Shown: in pieces, positions 10,191-42,064 of the stretch
Position numbering within the stretch: the first letter of the stretch is position 1
How the letters are laid out: every line of letters begins with the position of its first letter
Assembly: GCA_033675545.1 (NCBI GenBank)
Contig: JAWDGP010002436.1
Location: 266,001-330,000 of the forward strand
Direction of reading: 5' to 3'
Length of the DNA stretch: 64,000 nt
Source: Elysia crispata
Lineage: Eukaryota > Mollusca > Gastropoda > Plakobranchidae
Notes under the pieces: generated by a model
What the model was told of the DNA's origin: nothing
Seen by the model: only the letters and a program-made list of their open reading frames with translations
Databases searched by the model: none
Made by a program: the position numbers and the translations under genes

Positions 10191-11618
10191 CTGAAGCCGA
10201 ATAATTTTGACATTGTAGTAATGCTGTCGTAAAAAGGAAAGCAATAGCGACAACATTCACAAAAAAAAAAATTAAAAGTAAAATGACAAAAAAACAAAAC
10301 AAAACAGAAAAAAACAACAACAACAAAAAACTGATATGGAAATAAAGACCTATCAAATTTGCCGTCACATCTAGGTTCAAATCAATCCTTAAACAGAGTG
10401 GCAGGTATAACTTTTTGGCCACTCATCAATTTCTGAAGGCTAATGATATCGGGAACGTTTTTTGTCCAAAGCTGCATGAATCATAGGAAATGTGATGTGA
10501 TTAGAAGTATCTCATCTAGGTCATTAGTGATTTAGAATTATTATTAAGAATAGCTCGACTTAAGCCTGACAATATCTTTTCCTGTCTTTTGTAACAAACT
10601 TTGAATTAAAAAAAAAAGAATTGAATATTTACTAAGTAAGATATTTAAATGTTTGACCATCTACGGCTCTAAATGGACATTACAAACTTGGCCATTTCTC
10701 ACGAAACTGAAAATGAAGAAAAGTGAAAGAGATAAACCAAGGACTCTCTTGACGAAAGGCAAACGCAAATCAGTCTGTTCTTGTCGATATTATCTGCTCA
10801 TTATCGACCTGCTGATGTATCCAATTTGGCAAAGGTTCATCACTTTTAAACGTTCATGATAACTGGCTTAGCTTTATTGATTCTCCAGTATTTTGTACAG
10901 TAATAATTAATAAGTTACTTTGTTTTTATAAGATAAATATAGCTGGAGAGATTATTCAGAAAATATTCGATTTAAACTCAAATCCGTAAATCTTTTATTA
11001 GTTTCGCACAGTTTGTTAATATTAATATTTACTTATTCATCCAAAAGCTGAGGAAACGAAAATATATAAATATCATTAAAAATAAACATTTTTCTATCCG
11101 TATGTGGAAGTCAAAAGTCCATTTTGTAATTTTTCGAGATGATAATGATGGTCTGTTTTATCTTAATTATAACAACGCTAAAGATAAATGATAAAATCTT
11201 TACAAAGACGAGTTTTCTGATTTCAAAATAATAAATACGCAGATGTGAAAAGCTATGAGAGAAATGCACTAAAAAAGGACTCAAAGTATTGGACCCAAGC
11301 TAGCAAGCTTTCGTGTTTTCTCGTGCGCCAGCTTAATCTATCAGTACTCCACTGTAATAGAGTAAAGTAATGAATCATTTCGAATGGTTCGTTATTATTT
11401 GAATTAAAAAAAAAAAACCGATACTTTTAAAACATGACTCTCTCAAAATTTCGACATGAAAAACTTTTGATCAGCAGGAAGTTTTTTTTTGTTCAATAAA
11501 GTTTTTCTCAACTAGTCCAAACATGAAAATTATGATGACTTCGCCAATTTATCAAAAGAGAATGTATTTTTCAGGAAACATACAAGTAGTTGTGAGATAT
11601 GAAACCCCTCCAACTTAC

Positions 11619-11666
11619 CAGCATCAGCGTGTGACAGACAGACGAGGAAGTGCGATCTGTTATAAG
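11619..11666 (-). promoter_or_regulatory. Gene A: TATA box and short non-coding first exon
   Basis: On the minus strand, CTTATAA (11660-11666) is followed about 45 nt later by a consensus donor, CTG|GTAAGT, with GTAAGT at 11613-11618. A start about 30 nt after the TATA box would give a non-coding exon of roughly 20 nt, ending at 11619. The layout (TATA, very short exon, GTAAG donor, long intron, leader, signal-peptide ATG) matches gene C. Inferred. Confidence 0.5.
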
Positions 11667-11773
11667 GCCGGCCTCTCACTGGTCAAGCGGCCCCTCGCCG
11701 GGACGATGTTCTCACTTCACCTGCCCCTCCCTAGAGAGTCTATACAGCAGATTTTCCTTCCTGACTGACATGC

Positions 11774-11807
<34 letters not shown>

Positions 11808-12938
11808 GTGCCTCTCTCTCTTTCTCTTTCTCTGTCTCTGTCTCTGTCTGTCTGTCTCTATCTCTTTCTCTCTCTCTCTTCTTTCTTTTTGCCTCTCTCT
11901 CTCTCTCTCTGTCTGACCCTCTCTCTGTCTCTTTTCTCACTCTGCCTCTCTCTCTTTCTCTATCTCTCTGTCTCTGTTTCTCTGTTTCTCTCTTTGCCTC
12001 TCTCTCCCTCTCTCTTTCCTACCGACTCCCTTGTCGTTCTCTTCTTGCCTTTCTCTAGAGAAACGTTGGACTTTTACTCTTTCTCTCCTATTCTTCTTCC
12101 TTCATAGACCCTATCTTCCCTCCAAATTTGGAATTTACATATTTTAAACTTTGGGGGTTTTATTTGAGTCTACATACTAATCACAAAATTAATAACAAAT
12201 TTTCTCTTCCTGTCATCCTTAATTTCTAATGGCCTAAAACTTGAGGATTAAATCAGGCTAATTTATCATCTTATGGTGTGAAGTTTGCGGCATTCAGTGC
12301 CAACTGCAATAACATAGGTCCATGCTGCTCGAGTACGCTTGTTAGAACTGTAGGAAGATCGAACCAGTAGCGGCTAATCAGATGTATTTAATCGCAGCCC
12401 CTTTAATTGTCAGATTGTTTAGAAACCACCCCCCCCCCCCCCCTTCCACGCGCGCCCGAATAATTCTCTACCCCCAACCCCCCTAACATTCTAGGGTTTG
12501 GGGACAATGACATATAGTCGTGCACGTTTCATAATATAGAAAATATCGCCATAAATTTTTATTTCCCAGCAGAGTTGTGTAACTGACTTTCATCTATTTA
12601 TTCCATTTTGTTGTTTTCTTTTCTTGTTGCAACCGCTTTATGAATGGAATGACATTGTGAAGTTTGACAGTTACTTACTTTTTGCAGCAGTATAGTTGTG
12701 CAGAAAGAAACCAACTTTTTTAGTGCTAAATGTAGTGATAAACTTATAGATGCAAACAAAGTTCTCTTGAGATCACTGCTTGATGTTTTCTTGCCAACCC
12801 TGACATCTATTGTCATGAAACCTGTTGGATTAAGCTCTGGTCCAAAACAAGGGGTAAAACTCGAAACAAGAAAAATGGCAATGTGGAGAAAGAGTTTAGG
12901 GAGAAGTCGGTACAGGACTTAGGGATTGAAATAAATTA

Positions 12939-13018
<80 letters not shown>

Positions 13019-13045
13019 AAGAGATAGAGATAAAAAGATAGAGTT

Positions 13046-13106
<61 letters not shown>

Positions 13107-13271
13107 AAGAAAGAGAGTCGAAACAGAAAGAGAGAGAGAGAGATAAATGAGAGGCAGGTAATTATCCGCAGAGCAGACCATGGAAGTATGATAAAAAGTC
13201 ATGTTGTGTCATCACTAGCCGCAGGTGATATCGATCTATGGCAATCGTCCTGCCACCCACTAACTCGGAAG
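11667..13271. other. Divergent intergenic region between genes A and B
   Basis: About 1.6 kb separate the two TATA boxes. It contains an imperfect (CT)n tract at 11771-12020, a poly-C run at 12427-12443, and two (GA)n blocks at 12943-13018 and 13048-13144. I see no coding exon. Shared regulation of the divergent pair would have to act from here. Confidence 0.55.
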
Positions 13272-13306
13272 TGACGTCAACAATCCCTTGTAACAAGATA
13301 TAAAAG
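13272..13306 (+). promoter_or_regulatory. Gene B: candidate promoter (CRE palindrome plus TATA box)
   Basis: A perfect cAMP-response element, TGACGTCA (13272-13279), lies 19 nt before TATAAAAG (13299-13306). This is the only good plus-strand core promoter I see upstream of gene B. A start near 13328 is expected. I found no convincing donor just downstream, so the non-coding first exon is unresolved. Confidence 0.4.
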
Positions 13307-13979
13307 AGAATCGGTCAAAGTAATCTTGACAAGGTTTCAGCACATAGTCTTAATAATTGTTAGGCTAAAATTCAAACTAGCCACGTCCTTATACTGATTC
13401 TGACGCTTTGCTATATCCAGTACCTACTGATTAAACTCATACCCAGAAATCCTTGCCCCATCCAACTACTAGGGTGAAAAACACCACATGCATACGCACA
13501 CACAATGATAATAAATAAGTTAAACATGAAATCTTACGAGCTGTTATGAACTGATGAGGATACTGAAGATTAGGAACATCTGGCCTTATCTCCTGTATTT
13601 TCGGTCCCCTGGATGAGCTTAACGCAACTTATGTCCTTAAAAGTCTTAGCCTCTTCCGTCTCCAGCCCCAGAGGAACAGGAAATGGACCTGGGTATGTGG
13701 TTCACTTCCTGTTGATTTCATGAGACCACTCAGCACTAGTGGTCACGGCAGGAATCAAATAATCGGACACGTCTTTGGACATCGGTCAGTTGGTCACTCC
13801 TTATTTGATACTTTCATCCCTGCCTCACCTTCCAGTGCCACGTAATGCTGCAAAAAATTAAATTCCTCACTACACTGACAATCAACAGCCTCCGGTGCTC
13901 ACAACCCTTTTCTCTTAGTTTTCCTACAGTACTCCTTCCTCCCCAAATCTCTCTCTCTCGTCTGTCTGTCTGTCTATAC

Positions 13980-14038
<59 letters not shown>

Positions 14039-14174
14039 GCTGTATCACTTTCTGTCTGTCTGTCTGTCTGTCTGTCTCTTTCCCCCACAACATGGAATTT
14101 TTTCTAATTAAAGTGAGTAGAATCAGAGGCACAGAGACACGATGTTGTGTGTGTGTGAGAGAGAAAGCGAGCGA

Positions 14175-14362
<188 letters not shown>

Positions 14363-15779
14363 AAAAGAGAGAGACAGAGAGACAGAGAGCGATGAGACAT
14401 CCCTTAAATTGTTCAAATAGTTCTTTTCACTAATGAGAATCGTCGAAAAAAAAAAAAAACAAAAAACCAGAGATAGAAGAAAATGGCGCAACACTCTGTT
14501 CCACAGGATTTCGTCTCCAACAGATAAATCCTGGACTTAAAGAGATTGTAGCTATCACCTGCTGTGGTATAACCAGGGTGTCTTCCTGACATAATCAACT
14601 CTCATTTTGCTTTGATCTGATAATCCTTTATAATCTTTTAACAAGATGGACAACTCTTGACTGAGGTTTTTTTTTGAAGGGGAGCAACTCTTGACAGGAC
14701 ATGAAGCATATGTTGACATGGAGTTACGCAAGTCAAGTGTCGTTTCTTCACCCCCAGCCCCAGGGCGTAGATGGGAGCTGATTTTCTGCTAAAACGCAAT
14801 GCAGATTTCATGTTTTTTAACGTAATGATTTACATCTTTACCTGTTTAGATTGATTAGATAAAAACAAGTTGTGAGGAAGTTTGGGTGAAACAAATCAGC
14901 TACCGACCAGGTTTTGACATAAGCCGCGGTAAGGAAGTTGGTATAAGAGTTCAAATTGAGATGGAAGCAGCGCCATCTCACAGCAAGTCTAGGTGGACAC
15001 AGGTCGGTCTTTTTTTTTTCTTTTTTTTTTGTTTGATAGCATATGTAGTACGAAAATTCATTTTCACCTTTATTGGGAACAATATCTGAATACTTTATTA
15101 TACTTTTAACTTAATTAAAAAAAATGATGCTTTGGCAGAAAAGTTATATGCTGTTTTTAAATCATTTTTGCAAGTCATTTGTAGCTTATATCACAATTTG
15201 TTAACCATCTGCAAATACTTTTTTTTATGGATATGGATAGCGAAAACAATCAAATGTTGTCGTTTATTCACCACTAACTTAATGTGTTCGCCTTGCAGCT
15301 TGTCCTGACGCTGTGCCGTTCGCGATGTAGCGAACTACCCCATGCTAGATGGGCTAAACATGAGAAAGCTCAACGCTTGAGACTCTGGCAAAAATAAACC
15401 GTTCATGATCTTTTTAAAACAAACAGCTTTCTTTGGGACTGAGTGTTCCTCTCCGATGTCCTGTAGATTGTTACAGGGTGATATGTTTACAAACCCTACT
15501 CTTTTGAATAAATATGGAAATGTTTTGAATTTACTCCCATTTGTCAAATGGTGGTAGTGTTGATATCCTTAAAATTATGAAGGGTTGTGTCTTTGTGTTG
15601 TAGTGTTTTTAGTTGCAGCTATGTGGCTTGAGTAATTATGGTGCACTATCATGCCACCGAACTATTTTTGTGGATCTGGCTTGTACTATACACCGAACCT
15701 TGGGGAGAAATGTTGTACCCGTTATAATCCATGGTTCTCCTTGTCACCAGCAGAATTCTGTACCAATAATGTATGAGAC

Positions 15780-16380
15780 TTTTAGATCATTCTCAACATG
15801 ACTCACCGTACTATGATCTTATCACCACTAGACGTTTCTTACCTGACTGAAATATATGATTTTCTCTACCAGCTCTAGATATTTTGTACCTGATTCACAG
15901 CAATTTGATCTTACCACCATATGACGATTCATAAGTGACTAACCTATGGTTATCTTTACCAGCTTTAGATATTTTGATATTATTGCAGATATCGGCCCAA
16001 CTCACCCTAACCTTTAAAATTTCGTCGGGAAACATTCAACTGTGAAACCCGACGTGAGTTGGGCCGATACGTACAATTCTACAGACATTTTGTACCTGAC
16101 TCCCTCTATTATGATCTTACCAACAAAAGACGATTCATACCTGACTAATTTGTATGGTTACCTTTACCAGCTCTAGACATTTTGTACCTGACTCCCACTA
16201 TTATGATCTTACCAACAAAAGACGATTCATACCTGACTAATTTGTATGGTTACCTTTACCAGCTCTAGATATTTGTACCTGACTCACAGTATTATGATCT
16301 TACCACCAGTGGACGATTCGTACCTCACTGAATTGTATGGTTATCTTTCCCAGTTCTAAATATTTTGTACTTGACTTCTT
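15780..16380. repeat. Degenerate ~90-bp tandem repeat, about six units, with an insertion
   Basis: Recurrent blocks are ACCAGCTCTAGA(T/C)ATTTTG, TACCTGACT, TATGATCTTACCA and GACGATTCATA, spaced about 88-92 bp apart. The array is interrupted by a small foldback element at 15990-16069. Confidence 0.75.
15990..16069. mobile_element. 80-bp foldback element (MITE-like) inside the tandem repeat
   Basis: A perfect 16-bp terminal inverted repeat, TATCGGCCCAACTCAC (15990-16005) and its complement at 16054-16069, encloses a second stem, CGTCGGG/CCCGACG (16023-16029, 16048-16054). It breaks the host repeat unit, which implies insertion. Family not recognised. Confidence 0.6.
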
Positions 16381-16861
16381 GTGCCATCATTCGAAATGTT
16401 AACCAAAGCGAATAGTGATCTAGAAAATAAGATTATTTTTTTGTTACGCCATCATTAGAAATATTGAATAAATATAACCCGCAGAGTGATCTGTGCAATT
16501 AATTAAAACGTACGATGTTTATAGTCACCAGACTAGTTTTGTACCAGGCCCTCTTGTCTTTCGCTCTGTGTAAACAGTTCAATCAGCTGTGTGAGTGATA
16601 AAAGATAAACCGATGACACACAACATTTTTCTTTGCCTATGTTTTTTCAAGATTTACAAATTTATGGGAACTTATTGTGCGGTAGAGCAAAAGTATGCAA
16701 ATAAATTTCGATTCAAACATATGATATATTTATAATTATTGCAATGAAAGAAACGTAGCAGTTAAACGCCTTTATGGAGTTTTTATGCTTGGAAAACAAA
16801 GGACAAAAAAAAAAAGGTGCACCTAGCTGTAGACTCTCACTGGCATATTAGAACAAAAGTG

Positions 16862-17085
16862 TTCCTTGTTATAGACTCTCGCTTGAACAGTAAAACAGAG
16901 TACTCCTTGTTGTAGACTCTCGCTTGAACAGTAAAACAGAGTACTCCTTGTTGTAGACTCTCGCTTGAACAGTAAAACAGAGTACTCCTTGTTATAGACT
17001 CTCGCTTGAACAGTAAAACAGAGTACTCCTTGTTATAGACTCTCGCTTGAACAGTAAAACAGAGTACTCCTTGTTGTAGACTCTA
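16862..17085. repeat. 41-bp tandem repeat, about 5.5 units
   Basis: Near-identical units contain CTCCTTGTTGTAGACTCTCG and CTTGAACAGTAAAACAGAGT. Only a G/A difference in TTGT(T/A)GTAGAC varies between the inner units, which implies very recent expansion. Confidence 0.92.
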
Positions 17086-17714
17086 GTAAACCCAAGAAAG
17101 AAGATGCCCCTTGCCTTAAGACTTTCATTCTTGTTTATCAAACTATTTTGAGACAGAAAGCAAGCCAGACCATGTTCATGTTGTCCTTAAACGTAACGAC
17201 GGCAGATATCCTATTTTGCAGTCATCTAAATTTGAAACATCGGAAAATCGAGAATTTGTTTAACAGCGTCTTCGAGACATTCTGTAAAGCGTGAAATAAC
17301 TCAAAGTAAGGGTTATTGAACAGTTTTCTTATTTTATAACAAAAGCTCGACAGAAAGTCCAGGAGGAACAGTATGCATATGTGGAGAGACAAAACTAGCA
17401 ACTATTAAAGTCGGTCTCTACAGCTTTGTTCATCTCAAGTTCCAACGTTCAGCGGACAAAGCGATATTTTGCTTTAAGAGAAGGTTTCAATAGTTTCACT
17501 GCGTGAACTGCTTTATCTCACAACACAGGTTTTAAGGTTCATCACTTCTCTTCACTCACAATCACTCTAAATGAGTTTAGACTACACAGAGGTTTTCACA
17601 TATCTTCCACTGATAATATCGAAATACCCTCTCACCCTTTCCACACCAACACACACACACACACACACATTTACACATATCTTTATCTCACACAGATTAC
17701 GCTAACACTGATAA

Positions 17715-17716
<2 letters not shown>

Positions 17717-17793
<77 letters not shown>
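17717..17793. repeat. (ATT)n microsatellite at the 3' splice site of gene B
   Basis: About 25 copies end 10 nt before the inferred acceptor TTTTTGTAAAG|A (exon from 17803). The repeat therefore takes the place of the usual pyrimidine tract and branch region. Confidence 0.9.
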
Positions 17794-17817
17794 TTTGTAA
17801 AGAAAACCATCCTGAAG

Positions 17818-24717
<6,900 letters not shown>

Positions 24718-24942
24718 GAGCCGGACACTCACACACTGAGCAGCAGGTGAGGGACAGCGGCTGGAGCTGGCTGGTGTGTCTGAAGCAGTTCATAACAGCA
24801 TGACATGCTTATAACATGGCTGTATCACACAAAACTGGTTATCTGGAGCGCCACATACCTTTGATTAAATGATTTAGTAATGTGCTTCTTTAAACTATTT
24901 CCCTTTTTGGATTGGGAGAGCGAGTGGGGTGGGGAGTGATAA

Positions 24943-24948
24943 AATAAA
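24943..24948 (+). terminator. Gene B: polyadenylation signal AATAAA
   Basis: First AATAAA after the stop codon (about 225 nt downstream). ATTAAA at about 24863 is an alternative. Confidence 0.45.
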
Positions 24949-25385
24949 ACTGAGAAACGAAAGGTCTGTAATTTGAAGGTCCCTTGCATGCTGGTGTAAA
25001 ATAGTGCAAACTTAGCTTGAAAAATTAAACGCAGTTGTAAATATACTTATAGACAGTCAGAGAAAACCAGAGCTAGTTAATATTAATTATCATTAGAGGT
25101 AAAACTTGTTTCCGTTGATACAAATGAATGGAAAAACATGTTGGTGGGTGTAAAGTTGACTTGACTTAATAATTAATACAAGACTCCGTGTGTCATAAAT
25201 CTACTCAAACATGTTTCTTTTTCCATATAATGTGTCACACGTGGGCTGACCACATACCCCCACCTGATCTAGGGGCCAACCGGGCAGTGGGGTCAATTCG
25301 ACTTGTAACCAAACAGTGACCATAAACTACCTGTCAATAATTAAAACAGTTTGTGATTGTAATCACTCTTAGTGCGTTTTATTCA

Positions 25386-25441
<56 letters not shown>

Positions 25442-25611
25442 TCGCTTTCTTCTCTTTCTCCTTTTCCCTTCCTCTCCTATTACAATTTCACTTCTGTCCC
25501 AAACTATGTCAGTACCGTCATAATTATAACAACATCTTCTTGATTATATAAAATAATTCCCTTCAGCCGAAAGATCTCTCTCGTGCGTTAACCTAACTAC
25601 AATTCAATGCA

Positions 25612-25905
<294 letters not shown>

Positions 25906-26114
25906 AATGCATACATATCTCTGAATATTATCTGAATATTTTCTTGATGTCTCATTGTACTCCTTTTCCCCTATGTGTCTCTTTTTAAGAACCAACAGAT
26001 TTATTATGCGACCTGATTCACACGCCACAACTGGGTTTCGAGTTCTCTAGTCTCACTCTTTACGGGTACCTGCATGATTTTTGTGTAACTTAATTTTCCT
26101 TCAGCACTTCAATA

Positions 26115-26545
26115 CATGCTTTTGACTTGACTTGACTTATCGCCGTTCCGCATCGTAGTCGTCAGACTGCAACGCCTCGGCTGCCTTTTGTATTCCTGTG
26201 CATAGTATCCTCCACTGATCCCTCTGTTCTGCGATCTTTTTCAGGTTTTCAATGTCTTTGAAAGTTTTAAGACCATAAGTATTACTTTCTAATCGGGACA
26301 AGTCGTTGTTCAAGACCACTGGCAAGGTAGTGATTGGTCTTCCCCTGTATTTGTCCCCTTGTGGGATAAAGAATCCTTCCATGGCTTTATTGGCTGGGAT
26401 TTCTCTGTCGCGTCGCAGTATATGTCCGAACAAACGCCATCTGTTTTCCAAAACATACAGTGAAAGCGGGCGTTCATTGCATTGCTTGTAGAGAGCCTTG
26501 TTTGTTATCTTTACTGGGAGGAAAGATGTAACATTCAGAAGTCTT
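26115..26545 (-). mobile_element. 3' end of a LINE (reverse-transcriptase ORF tail), 5'-truncated
   Basis: The minus-strand frame from about 26545 to the TAA at 26137-26139 includes NKALYKQCNERPL, RWRLFGHILRRD, RGRPITTLPVVLNND and a tail of the form DQWRILC. This is the typical C-terminal region of RTE/CR1-type non-LTR retrotransposon polyproteins. The stop codon is followed immediately by short GTCAA repeats, a typical LINE 3' simple-repeat tail. The frame is broken by a stop upstream (about 26545), and no reverse-transcriptase core is present, so this is a dead 5'-truncated copy. Confidence 0.75.
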
Positions 26546-29500
26546 TAAAAAAGTAATAGAGAAATCACTGTTATAAAAGAAAAGTTTAAAAATTTCATTA
26601 GAAAATTAAACTTTCATGTTGCTCATTGCCATAAAGAAAATAATAGGGTGGGTCTGCTGTTTATGTTTGGCTTATAAAGGCCTAAATCAGCTATGGCATG
26701 AAGTTACCGCGAGCATGGAAAGGATTTTAATGCTTGTCCTTTAGGACGCCGTGATCTCGACAATTTTCCAAAAATAATATTATAGGGTAAGCCAATTATT
26801 TGCCTGGTTTCATGAATTTTTTTCATAGATAATATTTTTAATTATTGTGGTTTCTATGGATCTTAGCTTATTTTATAACGAACGGTCTGGAGATATTAGG
26901 CAAATGTCTCATAATGTGAGACTACCTTAAGTATTTTAAATGTACATAAATCAGTCTGTGTGTCCTCTGTGTTTGACGTAAAAATCATGTCTCGCTGCAC
27001 AAACGAACATGTCCTTTTTTCTACAGGCCTTCATGGTTTTCAATCCGAGGCACTCACAGAATCTCTCGCAGTAGACTCAGATCTATGTGGTCTGCCCTCG
27101 GCATCATCATCACCCCTTTTATTGCCAGCAGCGGCATCAGCATCAACAACCACTCAACAACTGCCGACGTCCCGAGCGAAGTCAAAACCAGATGGTCCCG
27201 ATATTTCATCGTTACATTTGATAAAAGCTCATTGATTTGTTGTGTCTCTATTGTTCATACGTTATCATTATTATCTCCTTCATCACTCCTTTTATCATGA
27301 TCATCACTTTTATTGTTATCATCGTCGTCAACATGTACAAAATGTATATATGTATGCTAGAACGTCGCACAATGTTAGATGACTTTCTAATACATAGATA
27401 TTAATATTTTGTTGAAGCACTTTTGAAAGTTTCTTCAAGACCCAGAAACGAAATAAATTTATCACAATTTTCCCTACTCTCCCCTTTAAATTATTCTTGT
27501 AATTTTTTTCTTCAACCGAGCTGTAATGCTTATGGTTCGTCACAAAATCCTCATGAACCCAATACTATTCTGACATATCTACTAATAATAGTGTTTACCT
27601 TGTGGAACTCACATGTGTCACAGTGGAAGAGTTCACACGCTTTGCTGCTGAGAACGATATTTTGCGGCGAAGATGTCGTTTCTTAGTGTTTCTTTCCCCT
27701 GATTCCAAGTCGACTTGAAACTCAAATGATAGCCAACGAATATTGCTCCTGAAAAAGCGGATCTCAAGTAGTTAACAAGATAGAAGTTTTAAATGAATTT
27801 GAACTTTTTGACAAAAGCAATAGTTTATTTTGATAATGGACAAAAAATCAAAAGTCCTTTAAGAAATTGGCTGAAGATGAGCGTGTTGTTTATAATGTTT
27901 TATTGACATGTACCATCCTCAAAGCTCGCACATACTAATGTTGGTAATCATAGTCATATCAAGATCGGTAAAGGAAAGTTTCCCTTCACAGGCATCTTCA
28001 AAATCAGCCCATGACAAATGGGTCATTAAGCTTTTGAGCCGGAAGTTTGTTGCGCTACTTAAGATCTCTAATGTCTTATTTCAAAACAACCTAGTTTGAA
28101 TATCTTTTTTTTTTCTTTTCCCTTTAAAAAAAATAAAAATGCTGCCTCTATCAGTTCCCTCTGAATGTCCATTAAGGATCTGATAACGAATGCCATAAAT
28201 GTCTACATAGATATGTGGCATTTATGACATTAGCATAAGGATTTACCACACGAAGACAATAACAAATTCAAATGAGACAACAACTCGCAGAGTACAAGCT
28301 ACCAGATCTGTAAGACCATAACTTTTGCACACAGCAAAAGCGGTGGATCAACTTGGCACGAAACAAGAATTCGATCAGCATATCAGAGCGATACCACACT
28401 GCTCTACTATTTGGTCTAACCGTCTGTATTTTTTTACTTACAGCAGCCGTGAAAGTTGTTTCCTTATGAAATCTAGGGAATGAGAGAAGAAAAGGTTGTG
28501 TTTAAGCTGAATATTGCTTGATACAGCCTTCCCAGTACACATGGGGACCTAAGATCTTGTTTATACATCGGCATACCGTTGGAGAAGTAAGATGAAGCTT
28601 AGGCTATCAGGCTCCAAACGTAGTAACTGACGGCCGGGTTCCAACTCGGAACTTCAGACCTCATCGCTCCGCCATTATATAACACACGGTCACATGACTT
28701 GAAAATGAAGCTAACAAAATGGTACTGCACGGTGATTAAATACAAGGAATGTAATGTAGAGAATGTAACCAATATACACGGAGTGTCACAGAATGATGAG
28801 CTCTACATTCCTTTACTTGATATCAGAGATTGGGTTAAAGAAAACAGAATAACGCCCGATAACCGATTTACCTCGGATCTCAGTCATTAAGTTGTAAAAT
28901 AAATTATAACGACTTGTCGAATCAAAATGTCATGGTTCCTCCAGAATCAGAGCTCCGGCTCATTATATGAGACGAAATGGACGTTTCTTTATAGTGAAGA
29001 TATACGGAATAAATGGAAGATAAGAATCGATTCATTGCAAACCTTTCTTTTATATTTTACTAACCTAGTTCTGTATTATACCGATACTGGCATTGGATGG
29101 CTTGCTTCATGAATCTGCTAGTATCGATTTCAAGAAAAACAAAAAAGTTCACAAAATCGATCTCTTTTACATCAATGCATTTTAAAGATTGAGACTGTTT
29201 ATGATGTTAACACACATTAATTTTTGCGTTGGACTTCCATTCCTTCTTTTGTATTTTTCATCATTGCTAAGGTAACAACAAAAGTGAAGCATTCCCTTCG
29301 CTTGTTAGTTTGTACTAATGTAGATTACCACTGAACCAACAAAGTGGAAGCTCATCTTTGCTACAAGTGTTAAACATACTTCAAAGAGGTCTGGGCAATC
29401 ATTGACAGTTGTGAAGTTCCCGTAATTGTTAGCTCAGTTGTAACATGTCATAATGTTCATGTTAACAATTTGAACAGACCTTCAGAGTGGTCGGTAAGGA

Positions 29501-30026
29501 GAGGATCATCTATATAATTTCTATGAACCTTAAAACCACCAACCTCTTTAGAAGATGATAATTTTTACTTTTATTTAGCTGTGCTACGGCGCAGCAATGG
29601 CGTGGGACATCTGGCCTAGACCGAGAAACTCCCATTCTGCACTTAGTTAGACGCGTCTCTAACCACACGTGATAAAAACCCACACCGGTGAGGCAAATCA
29701 CTGGTAAAAAGTTCTTTTTTTTTTTTTAAGCCTAGAGCTTAAGGGTTTGCAATTAGACCTTCTCAGGAAGCCATTACTTAATACAACACGATCGTTTCGT
29801 GCCCGCTTTTGCTGGACACATGTTAAGAGTAAGCTCCCTTTGCATGAAGCCACTCCCGTCACCCCCTCCCCGCCACACCCTCTGGACGCGTTTGCTGCAG
29901 CAACACTCATCTACACAATGTGATTTCTGATCGGATGTGAAATCTGGTAACAATCCATCACAAGATTGTGACCCATCTGTCATCTCAAGCAAGTTTTCAC
30001 ATCTACGTCGTCTGGTCCGGTGGCCT

Positions 30027-30087
30027 TATAAAACCCTGAGTGGCCAGGGATCAGTGCAGTATCGCCACACACCGCTCAGAGCTGGAG
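30027..30087 (+). promoter_or_regulatory. Gene C: TATA box, initiator and 35-nt non-coding first exon
   Basis: TATAAA at 30027-30032 is followed by TCAGTG at 30051-30056, an initiator match with the A at 30053, 26 nt from the TATA start. The donor GAG|GTAAGC follows at 30088. This defines a 35-nt non-coding exon (30053-30087). The next acceptor with an ATG exon in range is at 36172-36173, giving a 6.1-kb first intron. The elements are directly visible; their link to gene C is inferred. Confidence 0.6.
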
Positions 30088-36173
<6,086 letters not shown>

Positions 36174-36188
36174 ACTAAAGAGGTCACG

Positions 36189-41398
<5,210 letters not shown>

Positions 41399-42064
41399 CC
41401 AGCTAGTCCCCTCCTCCAGAACTAGCACGCAGTAGGCTAAAGCTCAGTTTAACAACGCTATGAGCGCCTCGTATTAAAGTAGTTATAGCTTGGATTTTTT
41501 TTTTGTAGTGCTAGTTCTTATGACTTCAGTCAGGTTGCATCCACTATAATATTCTTCGATTGTTATACTTTTTAATCTTTAATTAACAACAGAACTGAAA
41601 AATTAGAGAAAGTCTAATCCTTCATTTATTCCTCAACTTAGATTTCCATTGAATTAGAACACGCGTTTAAAAAATCAAAGTTCTTCATACGTGCCTTTTT
41701 ATATTAATTGAAACTATAAAAGTACGATCTCAATAAGAATGCGTGGTCCTGTAGATTCCTGGTTATATTTTCGAAGCGACCGCCTCAGTTCCTCAACGAC
41801 CCCGACAAGCCGCACTCTCCACCACCGACCAGTGCCACTACCAGTACCACCGGTGCCTGGAGTGGTACAAACACATTTCATATACCTTACACGCCAGTAT
41901 TGAATGTTGTAAAAAAAAAAAATTGTCGGCTCTGTTGGCATTGAATGAATGATGTTTTACTTTAAGTTTTACAGTGTTGTTTTATCGATATCGCCATCTT
42001 TCTCATCATCGTCACTATGTACAGAATGATATGCTTTGTATTATTGTTGCTACCAGTCGGTGTA

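Noticed and set aside
13320..13340. Donor CAAG|GTTTCA as the end of a gene B non-coding exon
   Set aside because: The match to the donor consensus is poor; I left the first exon of gene B undefined.
26960..27300. Plus-strand frames after a possible acceptor at about 27026
   Set aside because: No homology, no matching donor, Ser-rich composition from local CAT/CAG repeats.
28699..28890. 63-codon plus-strand frame with fairly protein-like composition
   Set aside because: No family recognised, no splice or promoter context; length is within chance for AT-rich sequence.
41714..41941. Minus-strand frame with Gly-Thr-Gly repeats downstream of gene C
   Set aside because: Lies in the gene C 3' UTR region, no splice or homology support.
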